Part shown: piece by piece, positions 38,519 to 49,615 of the stretch | How the letters are laid out: each line of letters starts with the position of its first letter | Position numbering within the stretch: the first letter of the stretch is position 1 | Notes under the pieces: generated by a model | Seen by the model: the letters and a program-made list of their open reading frames with translations, nothing else | Databases searched by the model: none | What the model was told of the DNA's origin: nothing | Assembly (NCBI GenBank): GCA_026874595.1 | Contig: CM049313.1 | Span: forward strand, 68,504,659 to 68,568,658 | DNA length: 64,000 nucleotides | DNA from: Sipunculus nudus | Taxonomy: Eukaryota > Annelida > Sipuncula > Golfingiida > Sipunculidae | Direction: 5' to 3' | Position numbers and translations under genes: made by a program

Positions 38519-39900
38519 GCGTCAGTTTGCTGTGTGTTCGGCAGCTTACCAAACCTGCAGATTCCTTCCATTTCTCACAGCGTGTGAGTGGAAGATCTCT
38601 GGGAGGTCAAGCGCTGTGTTCAGAGCTTAGGTCCTAATGAGCGCATACCCCGCCATAGCTGCAATGTTTACTTTTCAAAACCCTATTAAAGCATCAGTTG
38701 GATGGAATTGTAACGTATAACTTCTTCTGGGAACTGGGACACACTTACCATATTTATACATCCATATATAGATTTGAGCTTAAGGAATGCACGAATTTTG
38801 CCCATAGCTAAACATACTTAAGAAAGTAGACCCCACACTAGGATGACACCCAGTAATGCCCATACCTCTCCGCCAAAGCACAGCAATTCTACCGGATCTG
38901 GATTCTTGATCGAGTTCTGCTTCCAGTTTGTTGGGGTCCCCCCTTACCTACATTGAGTTTGCTCCACACCTAGGGCTCGTCACAGTTTAGGTGAAACCAA
39001 CCAATAAACAACCAGGGTGAAACATAACCTCCTCGGCGAGCGAAGAAAAGAATTGATCCTACACTGGTACACACATCAGGAACAGCTCCAGATGTACTCC
39101 GTTATCTCTCTAACATCACGTCCAAAGAGCCAAACTTAAAACATGGGGAGATACATTACCACCGTGCATCAATATGCGAGGATAATGCCTCATAGTACTA
39201 CTGTCAACAGCAGTGCGTTGAATGTCAACTGCCATTACCATTTTACGATCATCTCTGTATACATAATAGGTTATTTCCTGCGGTTTTGTGCTTTACGTGA
39301 TACCCAGAGAACTCGATAAAATTCAGTTGTGAACTGACAGAGTCAATAACCAGTCTTACCTTGTATTATTGTGCAGCCCCGCGCTGTCAGCCAGACACAG
39401 TCAGTTAGTCTCCCTGCTGGACTGTCCTCGTTATAACCACGCGATAATTGTATAACACCGATCTACCACACTGTCACATATTCCACATAGTTAAAGCGAC
39501 ACGCGTACATCCAGTGCCGACCGAAGTCGATATGTCCCCTTGTGCTTTATTAACATATCACCGAGCACTAGACCACACTATATCAATTAAACATGGATAT
39601 GTTCCTGGCAAGTTCACACTTTGGAACCGCTTGTTATCGCTGAGCTAAACATACCAGGCAGGGTTATCAGTTGTCCCGCATACCTTGACACAGGGAAATT
39701 CTGTTAACCAACTTTTTATTTGCTGTGAATTAATCACCATTACATAGAACAATAGATAGTTATGATGGTCTATATATCATTTTCACGGCCTTATTATCGG
39801 TTCTAAGATCCGTTGTGGTTAAATTCTTCTTTGCCAATAGTCCTATTAAATCATTTGAGTGACGGTCGTTGTAGTGTTTTATTGTGGTTACGTTGTAATC
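38519..39900. other. No recognisable feature
   Basis: Unique-looking sequence with no supported gene. Confidence 0.4.
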
Positions 39901-39904
39901 CTAG

Positions 39905-40090
39905 GATACCTTACTTGGAGTCAAAGCGTGATAGTGTAATGGTTAGTGGGGCTAGGCTCGTGACTCTATGGATGTGGGTTCGAGTCCAATTCTTGCAGAC
40001 TTCTGCGGTAAGATTTCCGGCCTCAAGGGTCAAGGGGGAATGGATACAAATCATGGCCGGTATGCTTATTCTCGCGACTATCATTTCTAC
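39905..40090 (+). repeat. tRNA-derived SINE candidate
   Basis: A-box-like TAGTGTAATGGT (39,932-39,943) and a perfect B box GGTTCGAGTCC (39,977-39,987) sit at tRNA spacing, as in RNA polymerase III type 2 promoters. The A-box region resembles Asp/Glu/Gly-type tRNAs. Acceptor and T-stem pairing is poor, so it is not a working tRNA. About 100 bp of non-tRNA body follows (CTGCGGTAAGATTTCCGGCC..). I see no clear poly-A tail or flanking duplication, so the boundaries are approximate. Confidence 0.55.
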
Positions 40091-40099
40091 TTAAGTTTT

Positions 40100-40700
40100 T
40101 ATATGCTCCCCGGGCTGAGAAATAATTTACAAGAATGAACAGTGTAAGGATGGATGAGGCTGACATTATAATGTAAACTCCAACACCTTTTTCATTTTTA
40201 CTTTAAGAAGCGGGCCCGGGGGTTGGGTCGTTACGATAATTATCCGGGAAGGGCGAGCTGCACTTTACTTTATTAAAGGACACTTGTTGGACCCATAAAA
40301 GACGGTAGCCATGAATTCAGTTGCCATTTACTCAGTGGGCATTTAGAAGATATGTTAGAAGAGCGTGCTTGTAAAATTTTAATCAAAACTCGAGATCATA
40401 CCCTCCCAAATCTCAAACATTTTTTTTTAGTCGGTTTAAGCTCTCGAAAAAAGGACACCTCTCTTTTACCGGCAAAGTCTGATTCTCGTTGGCAGTGTCT
40501 GAGACGAGCAGGTTCTATGCTGTTCACATACACATATATACAGGTGGGCACCGTGTACGGTGCTCGACAGCAGCCTCACAGCGATATCATTAACTGTAAC
40601 GACTGTATAATCTAAAATTGTCTCATTTCAAAGATAAACATTTGTCATAATTGTCTTTATAGAGTCATAACACTTACCGGAATAATAGTCACTGCATAGT
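40100..40700. other. No recognisable feature
   Basis: Includes a 6-bp GGGCCCGGGGG-rich spot near 40,212 but no supported gene or repeat. The 87-codon frame at 40,352-40,615 has no recognisable motif. Confidence 0.4.
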
Positions 40701-40705
40701 GTGTC

Positions 40706-40708
<3 letters not shown>

Positions 40709-40778
<70 letters not shown>

Positions 40779-40807
40779 ATATATACATATATGTGTGTGT
40801 GTGTGTT
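40709..40807. repeat. Compound (CT)n(TA)n(TG)n microsatellite
   Basis: About 30 bp of CT, then about 50 bp of interrupted TA, then about 15 bp of TG. It encodes low-complexity Ser-Leu, Ile-Tyr and Val-Cys runs that should not be taken as protein. Confidence 0.97.
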
Positions 40808-40884
40808 TGTATGTGGAATTATTTATAAATAATTTAACTCCATATAAGTCTTTGATTCAAGAATATCAGGCTTATCTATATAAT

Positions 40885-41450
40885 TAATACGCTTTTTGTA
40901 TTCTACACTACTGTTTACCTTCTTCGCTATGATATGGACTTCCCAATGCGGCACACGAATAGCCAGTGGGCTCTTCCAGGACAGTTTTTTTTTTTTCTGG
41001 ATTATTTCCTATTAAGCTGCATATTTAATATTTTTAATATTTCTCCCATAGGTACCCCTATTTTTTTGTGCTTTATGGTCCTTCCAGACCTGTCACGTTT
41101 CTTTTTCCAGAAGGCGCCTTGGAGATTTTCCTACATTTCGAGCTCACTATAGCCAAAGAGCGTATTGTGCAATTCGCGGTCACAGGCTCGCTCTAATCCC
41201 CATTGATCCCAATACTATCCCCAACAGGGAAGTAAAGCTCTATTATTCAAAACAAATCCCGCATGACTGCGTTAACAATGCGACAGCTTTTGAGTTAACG
41301 ATGTGACCACCTCGTTACACGACTTTTTTATGGTTTTACAGGTATGCTAATTGCTATACCTTCATAAATATCTTTCCATTATAACCATTGATCAAAGCAG
41401 CAACATACAACTTGAACACTGTCCGATGGTGGTTGGGGGGGGGGGGGGCA
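40885..41450 (-). repeat. Unclassified dispersed repeat, copy 2
   Basis: Reverse-complement partner of 10,630-11,225. Landmarks on this strand: GGGGATAGTATTGGGATCAATGGGGATTAGAG, CTCCAAGGCGCC, AAAGCACAAAAAAATAGGGG and, at the far end, GGTTATAATGGAAAGATATTTATGAAGG followed by a poly-C run (poly-G on the plus strand, 41,436-41,449). The inserted sequence is non-coding. Confidence 0.6.
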
Positions 41451-41984
41451 TATATGTATTTTTAGAATCCGTAATCTCAAGGGATTTGAAACATGAAAAT
41501 ATATTACCAGTACAATATTAAACTGTTTCCGATCAACCTTATGACAGTCTAAAAAAGCTCAGGACATACACTATTACTGTTGGATTCTATATTCGAGAGA
41601 CTGTCTTTCCACAATGGCAGACTTGGTACAGTATATATATGAAGAAGCATGTCAGCATCTTTTCGCAGTTTGTTAGAAGCGTTCAAAGTGTGCACAAATT
41701 AAGTTGATGGAATGATAATGATACAGTTTTATAAGGACTATGGTCCATTTAGTTATCAGTTCGGATTTGGTGGTAAAATATCATTTTATGGGAGGATACT
41801 GAAAAGATGGATATGTGAAGGTTTGGAGTGGGGTCAAACTATACTTTTAGTCGATATAAACGAAATGTTGTTAATCAAATGCTTCAATTCCATTTCAGTG
41901 TTGAGTTCCTCTATAGTGTCCAATCTCCCTGTTCTTTGTTCTATACAACAGCAACTTTCCCTGTCGCTTTGCTTCGAGAATTTA

Positions 41985-42424
41985 CAGTGGCGGATCCAGA
42001 AATTCGTGAACAGGGGGGGGGGGGGGGGCCTAAAACTGAGTTGGCGGTTGATGGATATTATTTAAACTTATTAATTTATTTTTGTGTTCACATAAAATCT
42101 GGAGCCCTGATTATATTAAAATTAATCATATGTACATTAGGGGGGGAGGGTATGGGAAGTGTTGGTAATTTTCTAAATATGCAATGTAAAGAAGACATTT
42201 CACACAAATATGAGACTTTTCTGTTCCTTAACTATTAAAGTTAAAGCTAACTGTAAACATCCTAAACTGTGGATAACGTAATCATCAAATTGCTAGAATA
42301 TAAAATAAATCTGTAAAATAAAAATTAATTTCGAATAAATAGGAAAAGAAAAAAAATGAAAGATGTTGCAGCTCAACGAGGCGGCGGGGCACTCTCTAGG
42401 ATCCCCCCTGTGGATCTGCCACTG
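41985..42424. mobile_element. MITE with CAGTGGCGGATCCA ends
   Basis: Left end CAGTGGCGGATCCAGAAATTCGTG followed by a G run; right end CTAGGATCCCCCCTGTGGATCTGCCACTG. The termini form an imperfect inverted repeat (CAGTGGCGGATCCA / CAGTGGCAGATCCA). Length 440 bp. The two overlapping plus-strand frames of 117 and 136 codons that cross it are chance frames reading through the G run. No matching target-site duplication was found. Confidence 0.6.
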
Positions 42425-44284
42425 ATATAGACTTTGCTTTGAGTATAAAGAAATGCTTGAAGTTTTAAATTTTATTTGTCATATGTGTGAAGAATCAGTG
42501 TCTATAATTTAAATATTTGTCGGTAATGTAAAAATTCAGTAACTATGATGTAAATTGAGTTTGTTGTTAATATTTCGTGTACACATTGATTGTTAGATCA
42601 TAATGAGATAGGAGGTTATAAATAAGTCAGGTATTTTTATGTTCAACAGTTATTTCAATGAAGTTATTTTTACAATTCAAATGTTTCAGGGATTCATATC
42701 TATTGCCATTGCCGATTCAAAGCTGGGTTATTTTAAAAGCATATTTTTTCTAGGATCTAAAATCATTACATTCCATGTTTTAAATTCAACTATGCCGTTT
42801 AGTGAGATAAAGTGAGTATAATTAGAGTTATTTATTTTCAATTTTAAATGCCCAATTATCGCAGATTTTCTGTATTTTCTGTATTCACTATTAAAAGTCA
42901 CAAAGGCGACCCAACATATGGCTTATTATTATTATTGTATTACACATTCGACGCTCTATTTTTAATGGAGATGCTTTGCGAAATACGTAAAAGTCATACC
43001 TGTGTTGCAGATATGCCCCTTTTACAGCAACATCCTGCAAACGCCACTGATTGATATATATTTCCTTCGTTCATGTGCCCATACGTCGTGGTAGTTACGA
43101 GAGATACCCTGATAATACCACTCCCTCTATAATAATTTTAAATGGCTTGCTATGTTGAATTTTCTTCCAATTTTATTTTGGATAAGTTTTATATAGATCT
43201 AGGTGGCCATCTTAACTTCAAACACAAAACATTGCTTTTGATCATTGACATTACTCATTTAGATATATCTCGCTAACAACGGACAACGAAAAATAAATTG
43301 AATTCTCCTTACCGTGTTAGATTCTTTATCAGAAGCTGAACAACAAAGTGCCCGTGCAAAGAGATCTATTATGGCAGAAAGTGGGTTTAATTTGAGTGGA
43401 TACGGAAGGCAAAAAGATTACCATTAGTTTTGGTTTAGCCAAAAGCCTAAGAGCAAACCTCTATGCATCAATTATCCAAAAGAGGTCTGAAATTCGTCTG
43501 CATTTTCCTGAATCGGGTCCATCTCTCTATTTAACTGTACTGCTTTTTAATCCAACTTATGCGCTTTTGGTTTGTCACGCTTACGGGCACGTGTATACAA
43601 ATACTAATTAATTATCCATTAAAAAGGCCAGCACTGATACACAGTTATTCCTCACCAGAATAACAGTTGTTTATAAGTAGGAAACAGAGGTACAAAAATG
43701 TCTTGATTTTGATCTCCTGTTATATTTTATCGAGTTTTCGTTGCTTCATACCCTTAATAATTTCAACGGAAATTTTATCGATATTTTTATATTTTTATCC
43801 ATTATATGAGAGGTTTTGGCTGAATGTTGTCGGGAGCGTCTTAGCAAAATGAATTATGTATGTTAGCTCAGTGTTGGAGTGCAGGGAGCAGGGCTATAGA
43901 GTAAAGTAAATATTTATATATGTCACAGTTTTACGCTTTATACCTCGAACATATTAATAATTCATTGGATGCCCAGGTTGAAAAAAATTGGTAACATAAT
44001 AATATGCCAATACCAATTTTATAGCTAATGTTATTTTCATTTGATATTACATACAGACTGTTTGACTGTACAAACATATTTATGCCAATGTAACATTGAG
44101 ACGCCAAGATATATACGTAAAGCTACACATATTGTCCATTAAAGTTTACCTTCATTTCTAGGCCTGAGGGCAACCTGGTATAAAGACAATCAACCACATT
44201 TCATTTATCACACACTAACTGATAAACCCGGTATACCGGGCTTTTTACCTCGATTTGGGAGATATATTTACTGAGATATTGAAT
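42425..44284. other. No recognisable feature
   Basis: AT-rich sequence with frames up to 71 codons and no recognisable domains. Confidence 0.4.
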
Positions 44285-45108
44285 GTTGGCTCATTTTTTA
44301 TTATAAAAGTTAAAAGAAAATATAGATTTTTAGTGGGATACTCTCGGAATACGATATGTACAAATAATTTTCTACTGTTATTTTGTGGCAAAAATCATAT
44401 CCCGGTATGTTTACCTTGAAGACCTGGTCAGTGATGGTTTACATTGCGAACCGGAATGAGACGCGGAGGTATACAGTGTTTCGTTGATATTTGACTGGTT
44501 CCTATCGTTGGACATATAAAGAATAGGTTGATGTGAGGAACACATGAAAGATTAATTAAATGTACGTTGCAAGGAAACTGTTCCTGAAGAAGGAGACAGA
44601 AGTATGCATACATCTTAAGTAGCAGAAGCGGACCCAGCGGGACTCCATGCAGTGGGTCCGGATCCCATTTTCAGCCACCGCAACCTTTTTTTCATCGTTG
44701 GCTCATTTTTTATTATAAAAGTTAAAAGAAAATATAGATTTTTAGTGGGATACTCTCGGAATACGATATGTACAAATAATTTTCTACTGTTATTTTGTGG
44801 CAAAAATCATATCCCGGTATGTTTACCTTGAAGACCTGGTCAGTGATGGTTTACATTGCGAACCGGAATGAGACGCGGAGGTATACAGTGTTTCGTTGAT
44901 ATTTGACTGGTTCCTATCGTTGGACATATAAAGAATAGGTTGATGTGAGGAACACATGAAAGATTAATTAAATGTACGTTGCAAGGAAACTGTTCCTGAA
45001 GAAGGAGACAGAAGTATGCATACATCTTAAGTAGCAGAAGCGGACCCAGCGGGACTCCATGCAGTGGGTCCGGATCCCATTTTCAGCCACCGCAACCTTT
45101 TTTTCATC
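44285..45108. repeat. 412-bp tandem duplication, apparently identical copies
   Basis: GTTGGCTCATTTTTTATTAT begins at 44,285 and again at 44,697. The two 412-bp copies (44,285-44,696 and 44,697-45,108) read the same base for base as far as I can follow by eye, including identical 61-codon minus-strand frames at 44,428-44,613 and 44,840-45,025. The duplication breakpoint falls inside a GCGGATCC-type MITE, whose left part is in both copies but whose right part follows only the second. Either a very recent event or an assembly artefact. Confidence 0.92.
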
Positions 45109-45212
45109 GTATTAGACAAATTTTGAGGCCTGAAACCGCCGACACCACCCCCGCCCTCTTCCTGAAATTGGGACTTGAATCAGGTTTTGTCATTAATCCT
45201 CCTTGGTTGAAC
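45037..45212. mobile_element. GCGGATCC-family MITE, interrupted by duplication
   Basis: AGAAGCGGACCCAGCGGGACTCC, then GGGTCCGGATCCCATTTTCAGCCACCGC, AGACAAATTTTGAGGCCTG, and GGTTTTGTCATTAATCCTCCTTGGTTGAACTC match the MITE at 11,904-12,122 in order. The left part is also present at about 44,625-44,696 because of the 412-bp duplication. Confidence 0.5.
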
Positions 45213-45214
45213 TC

Positions 45215-45883
45215 TCCATTTCATAAAACGAGAAACATGTGTTTTTCTCTTTTTACTGACCACGCACGTGGGTCAAATCCCTCATTGAAAGCAAGCGTTA
45301 TTCATATGAACAATAGTCCTTAGTGTTAGAGGTTAAGTGACCACGATGCACGCATTACGGTGATTGCCGAAGGCAGTTCGGCTGTGCTCGGTAATAAAAC
45401 GGTTAGATCACTAAAAATTATATGTATATTAAAAATCATTTATTTTCATATCGCCTATGTCACTGCGGGGATAATAAACTTTAAAATGATGTATGGCACA
45501 ATATTATACACACACGTCTCTTAACATATCCAGTTTCATATTAAATTTTTTTATTGTTCCAGAGTTTTGCAGATCATTTTATCACCACATACATGTAAGT
45601 GCAATGACAGTTATAGAAACCAACGATCTTACACGGCTATCTAAAGCTGCTCTCCCAATTTTCGACGTGTCCGGTAATTTGAAATTCCTGCTATCGAACC
45701 GGCTGTTTAAGTTATCCGAAATCCTCGCTTTCTCTCTCGTTAATGTGTGTATATATTGATTAACATGAACAATTTATTATCTGACAAATCAGACCATACT
45801 TTTCATTAGAAGGTCTTGTATAGTACTTTATACTACCTATTTCTTCTAATGTCTACTAATTTATTCGCATGTACACCTTCGCT
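45215..45883. other. No recognisable feature
   Basis: The 88-codon plus-strand frame at 45,493-45,759 has no recognisable motif. No repeats detected. Confidence 0.35.
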
Positions 45884-45891
45884 TTAACCAC

Positions 45892-46369
45892 CAGGATTGG
45901 GGTCAAATACAGTGTGCCATATACAAACATAAATACGATAGTTGGCCCCGTCCATATACAAATACGGGTGACTGAAGATAAGTACAAATACAAATACAAA
46001 TACATAACATCAAATACAAATACAATTACAAATATGCAAATGTATTGGTTATACAGAAAATTTATTAATTTTCAGCACCATAAATATTCATAATGTCTCA
46101 TGGAATAGTGAAACATTTGACTTGATGCTTTCTTTTGGGTTGTTCAGAAGTAGTAGGTAGTAGTATATTTTTTTTAATTATGGAAGATATGAATATGTAT
46201 TTATACATATGAATTTGTACAGTATTTGATCAAATACATCAAATATTGAGATCAAATATATAAATACAAATACAAATAATATCATTCTGCACAAAACTAA
46301 TACAAATACAAATACATACTTTGAGTGTTTTTAAATACAAATACAAATACGTATTTGATCCCAACCCTG
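45892..46369. mobile_element. hAT-type MITE with internal ACAAAT runs
   Basis: Left end CAGGATTGGGGTCAAATAC and right end GTATTTGATCCCAACCCTG form an imperfect terminal inverted repeat of about 19 bp, consensus CAGGRTTGGGRTCAAATAC. Flanking 8-bp sequences TTAACCAC (45,884-45,891) and TAGACCAC (46,370-46,377) match at 6 of 8 positions, fitting a decayed 8-bp target-site duplication, the size hAT transposases make. The interior of about 440 bp is rich in TACAAA/ACAAAT repeats in both halves and encodes no transposase. Confidence 0.7.
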
Positions 46370-46489
46370 TAGACCACTGTTTCGATTGTTAAATTTTGGG
46401 GGTTCTGACACCAGGGCTGGCACAGTGCCAAGAAGCAGGCCAACGAGAAAGGGGTCACGCGTTTTCAAACTCGTAGCTGAATTCACAAC

Positions 46490-46625
46490 GCGATACCACG
46501 CTATTATATATCATTGCTCTGATTACAATTCTTTACAATAACCCGGAGAATCTTGTTATATAAAGCAGCGTTTAAACCCGAGACATATTACGACTGCAGT
46601 ATATAACCGCTACGTGGGAGTCGCA
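46490..46625 (+). repeat. Unclassified dispersed repeat, copy 2
   Basis: Same-orientation partner of 24,225-24,400; see the shared motifs given there. Confidence 0.4.
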
Positions 46626-46709
46626 GATATCCTGTAATCTCAATAGCTATCAATTACTTCTTCGGGTCTTCGAGTGTCGCTTTAAAATCGTGGACATCCA
46701 TTGAAAAGT

Positions 46710-46825
46710 ATGGAGCCCCTTAAGTGACATACGTATTATTTTTTTCCCGGGGTAAATATCGCGTTTCCTCGCGATGTTTTCGCGTTCCCTTGCGATCTTA
46801 CAAGTGATCACTAGGCTGGTTCCCT
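46710..46825 (-). repeat. Repeat with CGCGAGGGAACGCGAAA minisatellite, short allele
   Basis: On the minus strand: CCAGCCTAGTGATC, then about two and a half units of ATCGCRAGGGAACGCGAAA, then a linker TTTACCCCGGGAAAAAAATAATACGTATGTCACTTAAGGGGCTCCATA. The copy at 51,471-51,775 has the same flanks but about eleven units. The 118-codon minus-strand frame at 46,650-47,006 crosses it and is not credible as a gene. Confidence 0.75.
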
Positions 46826-47134
46826 GCTCCCCTATATCTAGCATACAACATCTAGCATACAAAGAATTGGACGCGGGAACCAGTACAACAGTTATCTGTG
46901 TCTCGTTCTGTGTCTTTAACACCACCATGCTCCACCTCTTAGATATACACTCGATGTAGGTTAACAAAGCGATACTTGAATAAGAGAGATTAGACTTTTT
47001 TGCCATGTTTCTGATATATGTTATCTATTCCCCATTTATTCATTTTTAATTTTTTTTGCAGACCTCTTTTTATTTTTTTAGCAATTAGATTATCTAATTA
47101 CTCGTTTCTATCTCTTTGTTTATTTGCAGTCAGA

Positions 47135-47335
47135 CCCAACAACGGATCAACAATGTCAACCTGGAACAGGCTCATATCCCGATGTAATTTACTGAAATTG
47201 ATAATATTTTTCACGTCAATTATTGGTTCAGACCCACTTTAAGATGGGTCAGGCCAAATTACCAATCAACAATATCAACTGTGCACATGCCTATCTTCCT
47301 ATGTTCATTTACTGATATTGGTAATATTTTATACA
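47135..47335. repeat. ~118-bp tandem repeat, two diverged copies
   Basis: GGATCAACAATGTCAACCTGG.ACAGGCTCATATCCCGATGTAATTTACTGAAATTGATAATATTTTTCAC at about 47,143 is echoed at about 47,262 by AATCAACAATATCAACTG..CACATGCCTATCTTCCTATGTTCATTTACTGATATTGGTAATATTTTATAC. Confidence 0.65.
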
Positions 47336-47647
47336 CTTTTGTTATCTATAAAATAATACAAAAAAATAAAAAAAAATACACATATTAAAATTCATTTAAA
47401 TTTATTTAAAAAATAAAAATCATTGTACAGGGTATAGAACCTTTGCAGGTTTATACTTTTCCACCCATCAGCTACTTTCCACACATAATACCATAAAATA
47501 TACAAATTATAATACTCTTAGATGAGAAACTATTATTTATTCCATCTTTTTTTTTCTTTCTTTTAATTCAAAGCTGCAGGAATGCATCGGCAGATAATGA
47601 TCGGATATTGGGTCGGTCCTTCTTAAGATCGGAAGATGGCGCGCGAC

Positions 47648-47648
<1 letters not shown>
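47336..47648. other. A-rich sequence, no gene seen
   Basis: A-rich stretch (AAAAAATAAAAAAAAATA near 47,360) and otherwise featureless sequence. Confidence 0.4.
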
Positions 47649-47702
<54 letters not shown>

Positions 47703-47735
47703 TATACATATATATATAAACACACACACACAAAA
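47649..47735. repeat. (TA)n/(CA)n microsatellite
   Basis: About 45 bp of TA, interrupted TA to 47,718, then a short CACACA run. Confidence 0.95.
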
Positions 47736-47784
47736 ACTTAAATGCGCAATTTAAGAACTTTATTTTAATCATACCAAGTATTGC

Positions 47785-47830
47785 CCCCCCCCAAGCCTAA
47801 ATTCTGAAATTTCTGGATCCCCCACTGGTT
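47785..47830. repeat. Possible solo end of CAGTGGCGGATCC MITE
   Basis: A C run, then AAATTCTGAAATTTCTGGATCCCCCACTGG; its reverse complement (CCAGTGGGGGATCCAGAAATTTC) matches the left end of the MITE at 41,985. The rest of the element is not evident. Confidence 0.35.
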
Positions 47831-48800
47831 TGAATTTATCATTCTGACATGTTCTGAACGTTTGATGCCCTATGTTGTGCTATATTATCATATTACAAGA
47901 TATGGAAAGTGCGACGCGAAAGAGACCGATTTGTGCTCGGACGGACAAGGGGTGATCACTATTGCTCTGATGACCTATGGTCAACTGAGCTTAAAAAAAA
48001 TGCATGCATTGTCTGTCCAAGAAGCATGCGGAAGGTCCAATTTGGTTTGGTCAGATTCACTGAAATATTTTACTTTACCAATTAATTCTGTTTTACGTTA
48101 ACGGCTAGGGAAATCTGTTACATTATCGTTTGATTTCGCATTACATTATTGGTTAGTGATACGTTGTCGGTCATTTATTTATTACGTTATCAGTTGGTTT
48201 TAAATTATCAGCTGAACAGTCCCATAATTATTTTGGTAGTTCTACAGAAGGCCTTAGGCCACATCTTTTCTTCTTCTTCTGATACTAAACACTAGTATGC
48301 ACATATTCCAGTGTCCAGAGGGTTATTTTACCCTGGATCATTTTCATACCCACCTTGTCTCATTAATGTATTTTGGTAAATGTGGTTCTCCATTAAGAAA
48401 GAGAAATACGTGTATTTAACTTATTTGCCGACCCCACATCAGTGAATACAAAACCACAAGTGTGCCCTCGGAGGACCAACACATTCTTCAATTGCCAGTC
48501 GATAAACAAATGAAGCATAGAACCGACCTTTAGAGAATGAGAATAAAAACTGCTAATTTTATATCTAGGCCCTGTTTCTTGACTTTTAATTAGTACTAGC
48601 CAGGTGAACATTTTCCTGGATTGTTGTGCCTCCTTTCGAGTTTGACATTTGCAAAATTTAATTTTGGCATTTACAATTACTCTTTTATTAAAGATTTTTT
48701 TGGTGAAGGTAACCGCCACCATTTTCAATATTTTAATATTAACATCTGCAGAATTCCATTCCGCGTTCGGATTACGTGACACGGCATTATCGCACGCTTC
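47831..48800. other. No recognisable gene
   Basis: The 178-codon minus-strand frame 48,393-48,929 is the second longest in the window but its N-terminal third reads through a SINE and the rest shows no domain; I do not accept it as a gene. Confidence 0.4.
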
Positions 48801-48806
48801 CTCTGA

Positions 48807-48935
48807 TTTTTTTTTTTCCTGGCGGTAACCAAGCCCAGTGACCACTGCACCTGAAAACCCTGGGTGCGTAATCATTCCCATTCCTGGGTCGAACCCCCGA
48901 AGCAGGGCCGGCGAGCACGATCTCCCCATTAAGTC
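48807..48935 (-). repeat. SINE with tRNA-like B box and poly-A tail
   Basis: On the minus strand: GCTCGCCGGCCCTGCTTCGG, a B box GGGTTCGACCC (48,886-48,896), a body of about 65 bp (GGAATGGGAATGATTACGCACCC.., CAGTGGTCACTGGGCTTGG, TTACCGCCAGG), and a poly-A tail of 11 (48,807-48,817). The A box is unclear, so the 5' end is approximate. Tail and B box together support a retroposed SINE. No convincing flanking duplication was found. Confidence 0.6.
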
Positions 48936-49359
48936 TATTTTAGTCTCTTACACCATCTTCAGAGAGATATTACTCACAAACCATCAATTAATAATAATGG
49001 TTAACATTTTGTTTCATAGAATTATTTTACGGAGCCCGGGAGACGACATGGTGAAAAATATTTATTAATTCGTGCGCACGAATTACTAATCCGTGCGCAC
49101 GAATTACTAATTCGTGGCCACGAATTACTAATCCATGCGCACGAATTACTAATCCGTGCGCACGAATTACTAGGTGTGAAAAATATATTTGCAAGGTGGG
49201 AAAATATTTATTTCAATAGGATAACAAAGTAGCCGATAAGGCTAATGCAACTGCTCTCCTGCATCTAAATTAAAAGAAAGTGAAAAATTAACATGAATAT
49301 ATATATATGTATATATAAATGATCAAATTTGAAAAGTGCACATATATTCACACACGATT

Positions 49360-49361
<2 letters not shown>

Positions 49362-49437
<76 letters not shown>
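49362..49437. repeat. (TA)n(GATA)n microsatellite
   Basis: About 48 bp of TA followed by about six GATA units, inside the foldback element. Confidence 0.95.
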
Positions 49438-49438
<1 letters not shown>

Positions 49439-49615
49439 CATGATATACGTTAATACAGATTGATATTCCACATAAACTGATATTTATACATATATTATTA
49501 CTGGTAGGCGTAATACAATAAAAATAAACGTCTCAGTCCATATCGAGCATATAAATTAGATTATAACCATCAGTCTTTCCAATTGAAAATAGGTATTGAT
49601 TTAAGTAACTGGCAC

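Noticed and set aside
39925-39997. Functional tRNA gene
   Set aside because: A and B boxes are present but the acceptor and T stems do not pair; a SINE head is the better explanation.
41712-42238. Two overlapping frames of 117 and 136 codons
   Set aside because: They enter a MITE and read through its poly-G run; no recognisable domain.
46650-47006. 118-codon minus-strand frame with a short heptad-like run
   Set aside because: It crosses a dispersed repeat; the frame is not kept in the homologous copy at 51.5 kb.
47628-47640. AGATCGGAAG, the start of a common sequencing adapter
   Set aside because: Only ten bases match and the next bases (ATGG) diverge; chance is sufficient.
48393-48929. 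178-codon minus-strand open frame
   Set aside because: Its first third reads through a SINE, the rest has no domain or flanking splice support, and composition changes along its length.
49067-49172. Regularly spaced palindromic repeats that could suggest a CRISPR array
   Set aside because: There are no unique spacers: the units are contiguous 21-bp repeats, paired with an inverted array at the other end of a transposon-like element, in animal DNA.
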